Assembly: GCA_028291615.1 (NCBI GenBank)
Contig: JAQGHM010000127.1
Coordinates: 19,850 to 83,849 of the forward strand
DNA from: Phycisphaerales bacterium
GTDB lineage: Bacteria; Planctomycetota; Phycisphaerae; Tepidisphaerales; Tepidisphaeraceae
Direction of reading: 5' to 3'
Length of the DNA stretch: 64,000 nucleotides
Within the stretch, counting starts at the first letter, position 1; the number at the start of each line of letters is the position of its first letter. Positions 32,367 through 40,192 of the stretch are shown one piece after another. Below the pieces are notes generated by a model that did not search any database, was not told where the DNA came from, and worked only from the letters and a program-made list of their open reading frames with translations. Both the position numbers and the translations under genes were made by a program.

Positions 32367-32418
32367 GAAAAAAATTGATAACCTTGGGGCGGACGCTGGC
32401 GGTATCATGGAACTTGCG

Positions 32419-34113
32419 ATGAACCACCGCATCCACCTGCTCCTCGTGGCGGCCCTTGTTTCGCTTTTCGTTCAGTTTCAGTCGCGCGCCGCCGATCCGG
32501 TCGAGATCCTGCTCGATCCGCACGCCGGCAGCGCCGACAAATTCGACGCTGTTACGCAGATCGCCCGCACGGCGAAGATCACGACCGAGACCGCTCCTGC
32601 GCTGGCACGGCAATCGAAGTACGATCAACCGCATATCCGGGCGCTGGCGCTGCAAACCCTTGTACGGCTCGTCGGTGAAAAGGAAGCCGAGCGTCTCCGC
32701 GACCAGGTTACGCGCGACGATGCCGTGGTCGCCGCGGATTTCCTTGGCAAGTGGCTCGACTCCGCCAAAACGTGGGAGGAGATGCCGCGTGCCGCGTTCT
32801 TCTTCCATGAAGCCCGCCCCGAATTTCAGCGTGCCGCCGTTTTCGCCGCCCTGAGGATTTGGGACAAGACGCATCAGCCTCCACCCAAGAGCATGGGCTT
32901 TGATGAATGGGCCCGGCGCGACTTCCTCGCCGTCCTTTCGAACCTCACACCCAGTCTTAGTCCCCGTGACATGCGCAGTGCCGCGGAGCTCGTGCGCGCC
33001 ATGTCGGTCGATGACGGCGAGGCCGTCCCCCTACTGCTCGCCGCACTCGCCAGTGAAAACGCTGGGATCAGAGCCCTCGCAGCGGAATCGGCAGCCCGCG
33101 TTTTTATTCCTGATGCCAAAGACACCCAGATGTTCAAGAAGATCGTCTCAGGGATTGTCCAGTCGCTGGTCCAGCCCGAGCCCTCGGTGCGCCTGACGAT
33201 CACCGCGATGGATCGACTCGCCGCCATGGGCCCCGCCGCCAGGGAGATCGCCGTCTATGTCGCTCTCCGTCACGTGATGCAGGGGAACAGCCGCGCCAGG
33301 CCGCTGCTCGAATGCTGGGGCCAGGACCAGACGCCTCTCGCCAAGGCCGTCATCGCGATATCTCCCGACGCCAAGCCGTTCGACCGCACCCAACTCTCCT
33401 TTTTCCTTGAAGGTTTGACCATCGCCCCAACCGAAGCGCGCGATCGCGCCATTCAGCTTTTAAGCGCTGATGGCGAGCCGCTGCGTGACAACGCCGCCGC
33501 GCTGATTGGCGTGACCGATCCCACCCGCGTCGACCGCTATGCCGTGCTCAATGGGATCATCATGTTGGGGAACTCACCATCGCCCAGAGTGCTAAAGCTG
33601 CTGAATATCGATCCGGATGTCATCACTCCGCGTCTCGTGCAATGGTTGAAGAGCCAGCAATCTCCCGTCCGCCAGGCCGCATTGAACGTACTCAAGATCA
33701 CAAGGCTCCAGGGAGGGCAGATCCGCCCGGCGCTCGAGCCTCTCCTGGAAGATCCTGACGATAACATTCGCGCCGCCGCCGCCACGCTGCTCGATCGGAA
33801 GGACGTCCTCGCACGGATGCGCGTGCCGGCGATCCTCCGCGACCTGCGCAGCGACATCATCGATCGGCGGATGATCGCGGCTCGGCAGCTTGACGATCTG
33901 GGGATCGAGCCGAAAGAAGTTACCGCCGCGCTGCGGCGGGCGGTGGATCGCCGGGATATGCCTGCGCGGGAGGGTTTAATCGCGGCGCTGGAAGCCGCCC
34001 ACGCCAGTCACCAGAAGACGCTAGAGGTTCTGCAGCGCATGGCTGACGAATCCGACGCCGCCCCGCGAGCGTATGCCCGCGCCGCGCTGCGCGAGATCGC
34101 GTCCGTGAAATGA
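32419..34113 (+). CDS. Secreted HEAT-like repeat protein, copy 1
   Basis: A 564-residue protein with a signal peptide (HLLLVAALVSLFVQF, then SRAADP) and a body of short alpha-helical pairs like HEAT or armadillo repeats, for example IRALALQTLVRLVGEKEAE and IRPALEPLLEDPDDNIRAAA. No catalytic motif is seen; HEAT solenoids usually bind proteins. ATG 32419 aligns with the start of the tandem paralogue; 32407 is an alternative. It is divergent from the repressor-protease operon; the two operators lie 63-99 bases upstream, so it may be controlled by the same repressor. Confidence 0.7.
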   Translation: MNHRIHLLLVAALVSLFVQFQSRAADPVEILLDPHAGSADKFDAVTQIARTAKITTETAPALARQSKYDQPHIRALALQTLVRLVGEKEAERLRDQVTRDDAVVAADFLGKWLDSAKTWEEMPRAAFFFHEARPEFQRAAVFAALRIWDKTHQPPPKSMGFDEWARRDFLAVLSNLTPSLSPRDMRSAAELVRAMSVDDGEAVPLLLAALASENAGIRALAAESAARVFIPDAKDTQMFKKIVSGIVQSLVQPEPSVRLTITAMDRLAAMGPAAREIAVYVALRHVMQGNSRARPLLECWGQDQTPLAKAVIAISPDAKPFDRTQLSFFLEGLTIAPTEARDRAIQLLSADGEPLRDNAAALIGVTDPTRVDRYAVLNGIIMLGNSPSPRVLKLLNIDPDVITPRLVQWLKSQQSPVRQAALNVLKITRLQGGQIRPALEPLLEDPDDNIRAAAATLLDRKDVLARMRVPAILRDLRSDIIDRRMIAARQLDDLGIEPKEVTAALRRAVDRRDMPAREGLIAALEAAHASHQKTLEVLQRMADESDAAPRAYARAALREIASVK

Positions 34114-34131
34114 AAGCTCTCGAATCCCGCC

Positions 34132-35847
34132 ATGAACCGACGATGGCTCATCTACCTGGGACTCGTGTTCATCGTCGCGACGGCGACGCCTGCCCGCGGC
34201 ACGGCTGCTGAGCGGCTGAGGGTGCTCCCGGCTGCGTTGGTCCTGCTGGACCCCCATGCCGCGAGCGCGGATAAGTTTGATGCCTGCATCCGACTGCGCA
34301 ATCTCGGCGACGCGGCCATTCTTGCGATCCCGGCGCTGGCCCGCCAATCAAAGTACGATCAGCCGCACATTCGCGAAATGGCGTTCGGGACGTTAATCCG
34401 ACTCGTCGGCTATTCGGAGGCGGTATGCCTGCGCGGAAATATTGAGGATTCGAGCTTCGATGAAGGCCGCATGCGCCTCAGGACGTGGATTTTGTCAGTC
34501 GAAATCTGGGAGGATGGGACCCGCGCCGGTAGTCCGCGCTTTTACACGGATGGGGAGTGGCACCGGGCGGGCGTTAAGGCCGCCCTGCTCTTGTGGAACA
34601 AGACGCACGCCTGCCCGACCGATGAAATCATCGGCATCGATCGCGCGACGAAGTCGGATCTCCTGAACGCGCTGGCAGCAGGTCTTTCGACCTTCAAGCC
34701 CGAGCGGCGAACGCTGGCGCTGCGGCTTGGCGATGCGCTCGGACTTGAAGGGCCGGCGTCCGTGCCTTTGGTGCTCGCCGGGATCGCCGACGAAGATGCC
34801 GATGCCCGCGCCATCATGCAAAAGCACGCCAACGAGCTGTTCCGCCCCAACAGCAATGACCCCGGAGTCGTCGAGGGCCTGGTCCGGGCAGTAACCCTGC
34901 CAAAGCAGCTTCCACATGTGAGCGCGGCCGCCGATCGATGCCTGGAGACAATGGGCCCGCGGGCGCGGTCAATCGCAATCGACCTGACACTTGCCCGGCT
35001 GATCCAGGGATATCCCGAGGCGATGTTCACGCTGGTTGCGTGGTCCGCGAACAGGTCTCCCCTCGCTGAGGCGGTGATGGCGCTGGGCGCGGTTCCGACG
35101 GGTCAGCGGGCGCAACTTGCCCAACTGTTGACCGCCCTGGCCAAGTCGCCGGACGATGCGCGGAATGAGGCGGTCGGCCTGCTGTGCGCGGACGATCGGA
35201 GCCTGCGCGACCGCACCGCGGGGTTGATTGCTGCCGACGTGGCCCGTTTCGATCGTCATGCCGTCCTCAAGGAGACGGTTCAGGCGGGCGTCAGTCAGTC
35301 GCCGCAGTTGCTGGCGCGTCTCGAGCTCGATCCGAAGATCATCAACCCGCAGATCGTGCCGCTATTGGAGGCGAGGGAGGTCCGGGTTCGTTTCGCGGCC
35401 TGCTCCGTGCTGAAGGTGACGGGCATCACGGGCGACGGCGTGAGCCCGGCGCTTGAGGCGCTGCTGGCGGACACCGACGACTCGGTCTGTTATGCCGCCG
35501 CCGAATTGCTGGGCCGTAGCGATATTTTGATCAGATTGCAGATCCCGCCGCTGTTGAGGGAGCTTCGCAACGAGGTGTTGATCCGGCGGATGGTCGCTGC
35601 GCGGCAGCTTGAAGAGCTGGGCGTGGAGCCGAAGGAGATTACCGCTGCGCTGCGGCGCGCGGTGGATCGTCGGGATATGGCGGTCCGCGAGGGATTGGTC
35701 GCGGCGCTGGAGTCGGGGTACGTGAAGCGCAAACCAACGTTGGAGATGCTGGATGAGGCGGCGGGCCAGCAGTCGGATGCGGCGTCCCGCGCTTATGCGC
35801 GTGCGGCGCTGCGGGAGTTGGAGGCGGCCCGCAAGCGAGCGGGCTAG
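34132..35847 (+). CDS. Secreted HEAT-like repeat protein, copy 2
   Basis: A 571-residue paralogue of the previous gene, starting 18 bases after it, so they form an operon. Signal peptide WLIYLGLVFIVATATPARG. It shares LLDPHAASADKFDA, LARQSKYDQPHIR and, near the end, EPKEITAALRRAVDRRDM with copy 1, whereas the central repeats have diverged strongly. The conserved ends with variable middle suggest that the two bind different partners. Function unknown. Confidence 0.7.
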   Translation: MNRRWLIYLGLVFIVATATPARGTAAERLRVLPAALVLLDPHAASADKFDACIRLRNLGDAAILAIPALARQSKYDQPHIREMAFGTLIRLVGYSEAVCLRGNIEDSSFDEGRMRLRTWILSVEIWEDGTRAGSPRFYTDGEWHRAGVKAALLLWNKTHACPTDEIIGIDRATKSDLLNALAAGLSTFKPERRTLALRLGDALGLEGPASVPLVLAGIADEDADARAIMQKHANELFRPNSNDPGVVEGLVRAVTLPKQLPHVSAAADRCLETMGPRARSIAIDLTLARLIQGYPEAMFTLVAWSANRSPLAEAVMALGAVPTGQRAQLAQLLTALAKSPDDARNEAVGLLCADDRSLRDRTAGLIAADVARFDRHAVLKETVQAGVSQSPQLLARLELDPKIINPQIVPLLEAREVRVRFAACSVLKVTGITGDGVSPALEALLADTDDSVCYAAAELLGRSDILIRLQIPPLLRELRNEVLIRRMVAARQLEELGVEPKEITAALRRAVDRRDMAVREGLVAALESGYVKRKPTLEMLDEAAGQQSDAASRAYARAALRELEAARKRAG

Positions 35848-35853
35848 AGGAAA

Positions 35854-36804
35854 TTAGAAGCCCATCGCGGCGACGACTTGCTTGATCTGCTCGGCGCTAT
35901 TCTGCAGGCCTGCGAGTTCGGCGGGGTTGAGGGGCACAGGGAGCGGCGGTTCTACGCCGGCGCGGTTGACGATGCAGGGGAGCGACAGGCAGACGTTGTC
36001 GATCTCGTGGTATTTGGTAAGCAGCGAGCTGACGGGGAGGACGCGGCTTTCATCATGCAGGATGGCTTCCAGGATTCGCGCGGTCGCCAGGCCGATGGCG
36101 TAGTTGGTGGCGCCCTTGCCTTCGATTACCTGGTAGGCGGCGGTTTTGACATTTTGGAAGATCTCGGTGCGGTCGCGGACGGTGAGCTTGCCGTGGCCGG
36201 GGACGGCCCACTCGTGGAGCGGGATGTTGCCAACGTGGGCGCTGGACCAGAGGGGGATCTCACTGTCACCGTGCTCGCCGGCGATGTAGGCGTGGACGTT
36301 CTGCACGGCGACCTTGAGCCGCTGGGCGATCAGGAAGCGGAAGCGCGAGGAATCGAGCACGGTGCCGGAGCCGAGCACGCGGTTGCGCGGCAGGCCGGAG
36401 ATTTTCAGCGTTACATAGGTGATGACGTCAACCGGGTTGGTCACCATTAGCAGGATTGCGTTGGGGGCAACGGCGAGGAGTTTGGGAATGAGCTGTTTGC
36501 AGATGGCGGTGTTGGCGGAGGCGAGATCCATGCGCGTCTGCCCGGGCTTTTGTTTTGCGCCGGCGGTGATGACGAGGACGTCGGCGTCGCGGCAGATTTC
36601 GAGGTCGGTTGAGCCTTCCAGGGTGGCCATGGGGACGAACTGCAGGCCGTGGTTGAGGTCGAGCACCTCAGCATTGACCTTGGCGGCGTTAGTGTCGTAG
36701 AGGGCGATCGATTTTCCGACGCCGCGGATGAGGCAGGCGTAGGCGATGGTTGCGCCGACCGAGCCTGCGCCAATGATTGCGATTTTGGAGGGTTTGTCGG
36801 GCAT
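35854..36804 (-). CDS. ldh: L-lactate dehydrogenase
   Basis: A 316-residue NAD-dependent 2-hydroxyacid dehydrogenase of the LDH/MDH family. The Rossmann loop GAGSVG is at 12-17, the mobile substrate loop is AGAKQKPGQTR (81-91) and the catalytic histidine is H178 in GEHGDSE. The residue at the discriminating position in the loop is glutamine (Q85), as in lactate dehydrogenases, whereas malate dehydrogenases have arginine. It ends six bases from the convergent HEAT gene and is followed upstream by a repeat-rich gap to the epimerase gene. Confidence 0.88.
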   Translation of the reverse strand: MPDKPSKIAIIGAGSVGATIAYACLIRGVGKSIALYDTNAAKVNAEVLDLNHGLQFVPMATLEGSTDLEICRDADVLVITAGAKQKPGQTRMDLASANTAICKQLIPKLLAVAPNAILLMVTNPVDVITYVTLKISGLPRNRVLGSGTVLDSSRFRFLIAQRLKVAVQNVHAYIAGEHGDSEIPLWSSAHVGNIPLHEWAVPGHGKLTVRDRTEIFQNVKTAAYQVIEGKGATNYAIGLATARILEAILHDESRVLPVSSLLTKYHEIDNVCLSLPCIVNRAGVEPPLPVPLNPAELAGLQNSAEQIKQVVAAMGF

Positions 36805-36851
36805 GGGTATTAGTTGAGTTTTAGTTGCTGGTTGCTAGTTGTTGGTTGTGG
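36805..36851. repeat. Word-like tandem repeat at the 3' end of the epimerase gene
   Basis: Irregular copies of TTAGTTG/CTGGTTG/CTAGTTG (TTAGTTGCTGGTTGCTAGTTG). They cover the last eleven codons of the epimerase gene and the gap to ldh and resemble those at the mreC stop codon. Confidence 0.6.
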
Positions 36852-37736
36852 TTTCAATAGGACTTGCAGCGCGTTCTCAAGCGTTGGGTGATCGAACGTG
36901 AAGCCGGTGGCTAGGAGTATTGTGGGGACGACGTTTTGGTTGGCGAGGATGGTTTCGACGGCCATTTGGCCGAAGGCGGCTTTGACCATGGGGGCGGGGA
37001 TGCGCAGGAGGGCGGGACGGTGGAGCACTTTGGCGAGCGTCTTTGTGAACTGGCGATTGGTGACGGGGTGGGGGCTGGCGAGATTGACGGGGCCGGTGAG
37101 GGCGGGGGTTTTGAGGATGTGGGTGATGGCGCTGAGCATGTCGGGCAGTGCGATCCAGCTCATGATCTGTTGGCCAGTGCCCATGACCGCGCCCATGCCG
37201 AAGCGGAACGGTGGGAGGAGTTTGGCGAGTGCGCCGCCGTCCATAGCAAGGACGGCGGCAATGCGCATGTGGACGACGCGGGTGGTTGGGGGGAGCGCGG
37301 CGGATGCCGCTTCCCATTGGCGGCAGACTTCGGCGAGGAAGCCGTCGCCGGGGGAGGAGTTTTCGGTGAGCGGATCGTCGCGGCGGTATCCGTAGTAGTG
37401 GACGCCGGACGCGGAGAGGAAGTGCGCGGGCGGGTTATCGGTGCGCGCCAGGGCGCGACAGAGGGCGGCGGTGAAGTCGGCTCGGCTGGAGAGGATCGAC
37501 GCGCGCCGTTTTCGGGTCCAGCGCTGCGCGACATTTTCGCCGGCGAGGTGGATGACGGCGTCGAATTGATCGAGGAGCGCGAGGTCGGGCCTGGCGAGAT
37601 CGGTGTAGAGGGCGTGGGGGTGGAAATCGGTTGGCGGGTGGCGGAGCAATCCAATCACCTGATGTCCCTGGGCGCGAAGGACCGGCTGGAGGTGGCGGCC
37701 GATCAGGCCTGATGATCCGGTGAGCAGGATTCGCAC
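36810..37736 (-). CDS. TIGR01777-type NAD(P)-binding epimerase
   Basis: A 308-residue short-chain-dehydrogenase-like protein of the YfcH/TIGR01777 family, with the nucleotide loop RILLTGSSGLIGRHL at the N-terminus, HLAGENVAQRWTRKRR near residue 85 and SASGVHYYGYR near 130. The last domain is DUF1731-like (FGQMAVETILANQNVVP). The substrate is unknown. GTG 37736 directly precedes the Rossmann strand, so I prefer it over an upstream extension of 69 residues that is not protein-like. The C-terminal residues after KPQP are encoded by word-like repeats. Confidence 0.8.
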   Translation of the reverse strand: MRILLTGSSGLIGRHLQPVLRAQGHQVIGLLRHPPTDFHPHALYTDLARPDLALLDQFDAVIHLAGENVAQRWTRKRRASILSSRADFTAALCRALARTDNPPAHFLSASGVHYYGYRRDDPLTENSSPGDGFLAEVCRQWEAASAALPPTTRVVHMRIAAVLAMDGGALAKLLPPFRFGMGAVMGTGQQIMSWIALPDMLSAITHILKTPALTGPVNLASPHPVTNRQFTKTLAKVLHRPALLRIPAPMVKAAFGQMAVETILANQNVVPTILLATGFTFDHPTLENALQVLLKPQPTTSNQQLKLN

Positions 37737-38082
37737 GCGGGCGAGGGTATGAGGAAACTGCCGATCGCGAAAGGTTTTAATTGACGCGCTTCGGGCCGCG
37801 TGGCATGCTGGCCGCACATTCGGGGGGAGAAAGGCGCGACATATGAGCACGCTCGCATCACAATCGACCGCCGTGTCTCCGCGCCTCGGGGCGACCGCGG
37901 CCTGATCGCCGCACTCGCGCTTTCCCAACTTTTTTGCTGACACGCATTCTCACGCAACGCGCGTCTTCGCGCGCGCTCGCGTTTCGCAACCCGCAGCTGA
38001 AAGGAGTTTGAACTATGAAAGTCCGAATCTGCACATTTCGTGAGGTTGTTTTGATGAAGATGAACTTATTTGAGGATATTCA
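37737..38082. other. Leader region upstream of the RIO-like kinase gene
   Basis: A 346-base region with two short ORFs (37843-37905 and 38015-38146), both with good ribosome binding sites, and an alternating CG stretch (37959-37980) able to form a hairpin. It probably contains the promoter of the kinase gene. Confidence 0.5.
37843..37905 (+). CDS. Possible 20-residue leader peptide
   Basis: ATG at 37843 is preceded by AGAAAGG at eight bases and encodes 20 residues rich in serine, alanine and threonine before TGA. Its position ahead of a second short ORF and the kinase gene suggests a leader, but it may be chance. Confidence 0.3.
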   Translation: MSTLASQSTAVSPRLGATAA

Positions 38083-38146
38083 ATGTCTCCTGAAGAACAG
38101 GAACTTTTGCTGTCGTCGCTTGACGGCTTTCTGGATCAGAACGTGA
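38015..38146 (+). CDS. Possible 43-residue upstream ORF overlapping the kinase start
   Basis: ATG at 38015 has the strongest ribosome binding site of the region (AAAGGAG, eight bases upstream). The frame encodes 43 residues starting MKVRICTFREVVLMKMNLFE and ends inside the kinase gene, overlapping its start by 64 bases in another frame. It may couple or attenuate kinase translation. Confidence 0.4.
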   Translation: MKVRICTFREVVLMKMNLFEDIQCLLKNRNFCCRRLTAFWIRT

Positions 38147-38850
38147 TCGGTGAGGTGATGGAGGTGGTGCGCGGCGGGAAGGAGGCCACCGTGTTCCGCT
38201 GCCGTGCGGGGTCGTCGTCGCGTAAGGGCCCGGGGTTTTATGCGGCGAAGGTTTACCGCGCGGCGGAGCGGCGGAGCTTTCGCAACGACCAGGCTTACCA
38301 GGATGGCCGGGTGATCGGCAGTGCGCGGGTCCGCCGGGCGGTGGCGAACCGCTCGGAGTTCGGACGCGAGGTGCAGCAGCACTTGTGGATCGCGGCGGAG
38401 TACGCGACGCAGCGGCTGCTGTTCGATGCCGGCGTGTCGGTGCCGCGGCCGGTCGCGTGCAACGGCAGCGCGATCCTGATGGAGTGGATCGGCGACGAGG
38501 CGGGCGGCGCGCCGCAGCTCCGGCACGCGGCGCTTCCTCCGGCGGCGGCGGCCGCGGCGCTGCGCGCGGTGTTGGCGGAGGTCGAGCGGATGCTGGACTT
38601 CCACCGCATCCACGGCGATCTCTCGCCGTTCAACATCCTGTATTGGGATGCTCGGCCGCGGATCATCGACCTGCCGCAGGCCGTGGACGCGCGGATGAAC
38701 GCGAACAGCTACGCGCTGCTCTGCCGCGACGTCGAGAACGTCTGCCGCTTCTTCGCCAAACAGGGCGTGGCGACGCCTGACCCATGGCAAACGGCGACGC
38801 GGCTTTGGGATCGCTATGTTCATGGCGAGTTAGGAGCCCGTTCGATCTGA
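38083..38850 (+). CDS. RIO-type atypical serine/threonine kinase
   Basis: A 255-residue RIO-like kinase. The glycine-rich-loop counterpart is RGGKEATVF (30-38), the ATP-binding lysine K56 in YAAKVYR, the catalytic loop HGDLSPFN (177-184; D179, N184) and the metal-binding aspartate in IIDLPQ (D196). RIO kinases act in ribosome maturation in archaea and eukaryotes; the bacterial ones are little studied. An upstream ORF overlaps the start, yet GAGG eight bases before ATG 38083 gives it a site of its own. Confidence 0.85.
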   Translation: MSPEEQELLLSSLDGFLDQNVIGEVMEVVRGGKEATVFRCRAGSSSRKGPGFYAAKVYRAAERRSFRNDQAYQDGRVIGSARVRRAVANRSEFGREVQQHLWIAAEYATQRLLFDAGVSVPRPVACNGSAILMEWIGDEAGGAPQLRHAALPPAAAAAALRAVLAEVERMLDFHRIHGDLSPFNILYWDARPRIIDLPQAVDARMNANSYALLCRDVENVCRFFAKQGVATPDPWQTATRLWDRYVHGELGARSI

Positions 38851-38943
38851 GGATAACGCGACTCGTTTGCGGTTATACTGACGCCTCGCTTGTCCGATGG
38901 CGGCGGGAGCAGTGCGCGCGTTTTTTCGCAACAGGAAATCAGC

Positions 38944-40176
38944 ATGAAGAGACATCGATGGGTGATCGTGGCGGCGGCGATTTGTGGCGGGGCGGCGGCG
39001 ACATGGGCGGCGGTGCCGGGCGGCGGGTTGCCGATTCCGCCTTCGGTGCTGAAGGAAGTGGCGGAGGGGAAGCCGGCGGCCGGCGCGGCGGGGAAGAAGG
39101 ATCAGGAACATATCGCGGCGCTGAAGGAGCGGGCGTTGACGGCCGATTCGGCGGTGGCGCTGCCGGCGATTCGCGAGCTTAAAGGAATGGGGAACGTTGC
39201 GCGGCCTACGCTGATCGGCGTATTGAAGACCGTGCTGTCGCGCGATCAGGAATTGATCCAGTCGGCGGTGGCGGGGATCGGGGATGGGAAGGAGGCGGCG
39301 GACTTCGAGGCGCGGATCGATACGCTGCGCGCCGAGGCGCGGGCGAATGTCGCTGTCTTGGATAAGGCCAAGCCGGAGACGATCAAGAAGGCGCACGAGT
39401 ATTACGACCAGCTCATCCCGATGACGGCGAGGATGAACCAGGCGTGGGGGATGCGGATGGCGATCGTGGAGGGAATGGGGCGGCGCGGGGAACTGGTGCG
39501 GATCTGGCGCGAGGTTGCGCCGGCGAACGATAAGAGCTTTACTGTGGACGCTGAGACGAAGCTGAAGCAGGCGGCAGTGAAGGCGGTGGGGGCGTTCGTG
39601 GACCAGGCGGCGGGGATGGAATGGGGGAAACCGCCGCGGGATGAGTCGCTTAAGCCGCTGTGGTTCTTCGGGGTGTCGCGCAAGATCGAGGCGTGGAACA
39701 ACCGGCACATGGAGCAGTTCATGGACGCCGAGGAGATCAAGGATTTCAACTTCGTGAACGTCTATCGGGAGGCGATTGGGCTGCTGCCGTATGAGGCGGA
39801 CCCGCGGCTGGTGCAGGCGGCGCGGCGGCACAGCAAGGAGATGGTGGAGAAGAATTATTTTTCGCACGAGTCGCCTACTGCGTCGGAGAAGGATTTTGGC
39901 ATGCGGAGCAAGAACGCCGGTTACGCGGGCGGGGCGGGGGAGAACATCGCGTCGGGCACGGGGACGGGCGAGGCGACGTTCTGGCTGTGGTTCGATTCGC
40001 CGGGGCATCACAAGAATTTTGCGGGCGGGCAGAACGCGCTTGGCGTCGGGCGGTGGCGGGACCGCTGGACGCAGAACTTCGGCGGCGCGCCGCGGGTGAT
40101 GCAGATGAGCGAGGAGGAGCAGTCGCGGGTGAAGGTGGAGGGGGACGTGCTGGGGCCGGATAGCGGGCGGAAGTAA
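38944..40176 (+). CDS. Secreted CAP-domain protein with HEAT-like N-terminal part
   Basis: A 410-residue exported protein (signal peptide WVIVAAAICGGAAATWA). The C-terminal 130 residues are a CAP/SCP (PR-1-like) domain: VNVYREAIGLLPYEADPRL, AARRHSKEMVEKNYFSHESP, then GENIASG and WFDSPGHHKNFAGG with the two histidines typical of the CAP cavity. The N-terminal half is helical, with one segment (VALPAIRELKGMGNVARPTL) like a HEAT repeat. ATG 38944 follows AGGAA and starts the signal peptide. Function unknown; bacterial CAP proteins are often extracellular. Confidence 0.8.
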   Translation: MKRHRWVIVAAAICGGAAATWAAVPGGGLPIPPSVLKEVAEGKPAAGAAGKKDQEHIAALKERALTADSAVALPAIRELKGMGNVARPTLIGVLKTVLSRDQELIQSAVAGIGDGKEAADFEARIDTLRAEARANVAVLDKAKPETIKKAHEYYDQLIPMTARMNQAWGMRMAIVEGMGRRGELVRIWREVAPANDKSFTVDAETKLKQAAVKAVGAFVDQAAGMEWGKPPRDESLKPLWFFGVSRKIEAWNNRHMEQFMDAEEIKDFNFVNVYREAIGLLPYEADPRLVQAARRHSKEMVEKNYFSHESPTASEKDFGMRSKNAGYAGGAGENIASGTGTGEATFWLWFDSPGHHKNFAGGQNALGVGRWRDRWTQNFGGAPRVMQMSEEEQSRVKVEGDVLGPDSGRK

Positions 40177-40192
40177 CTCCAGGAGTCTGACA

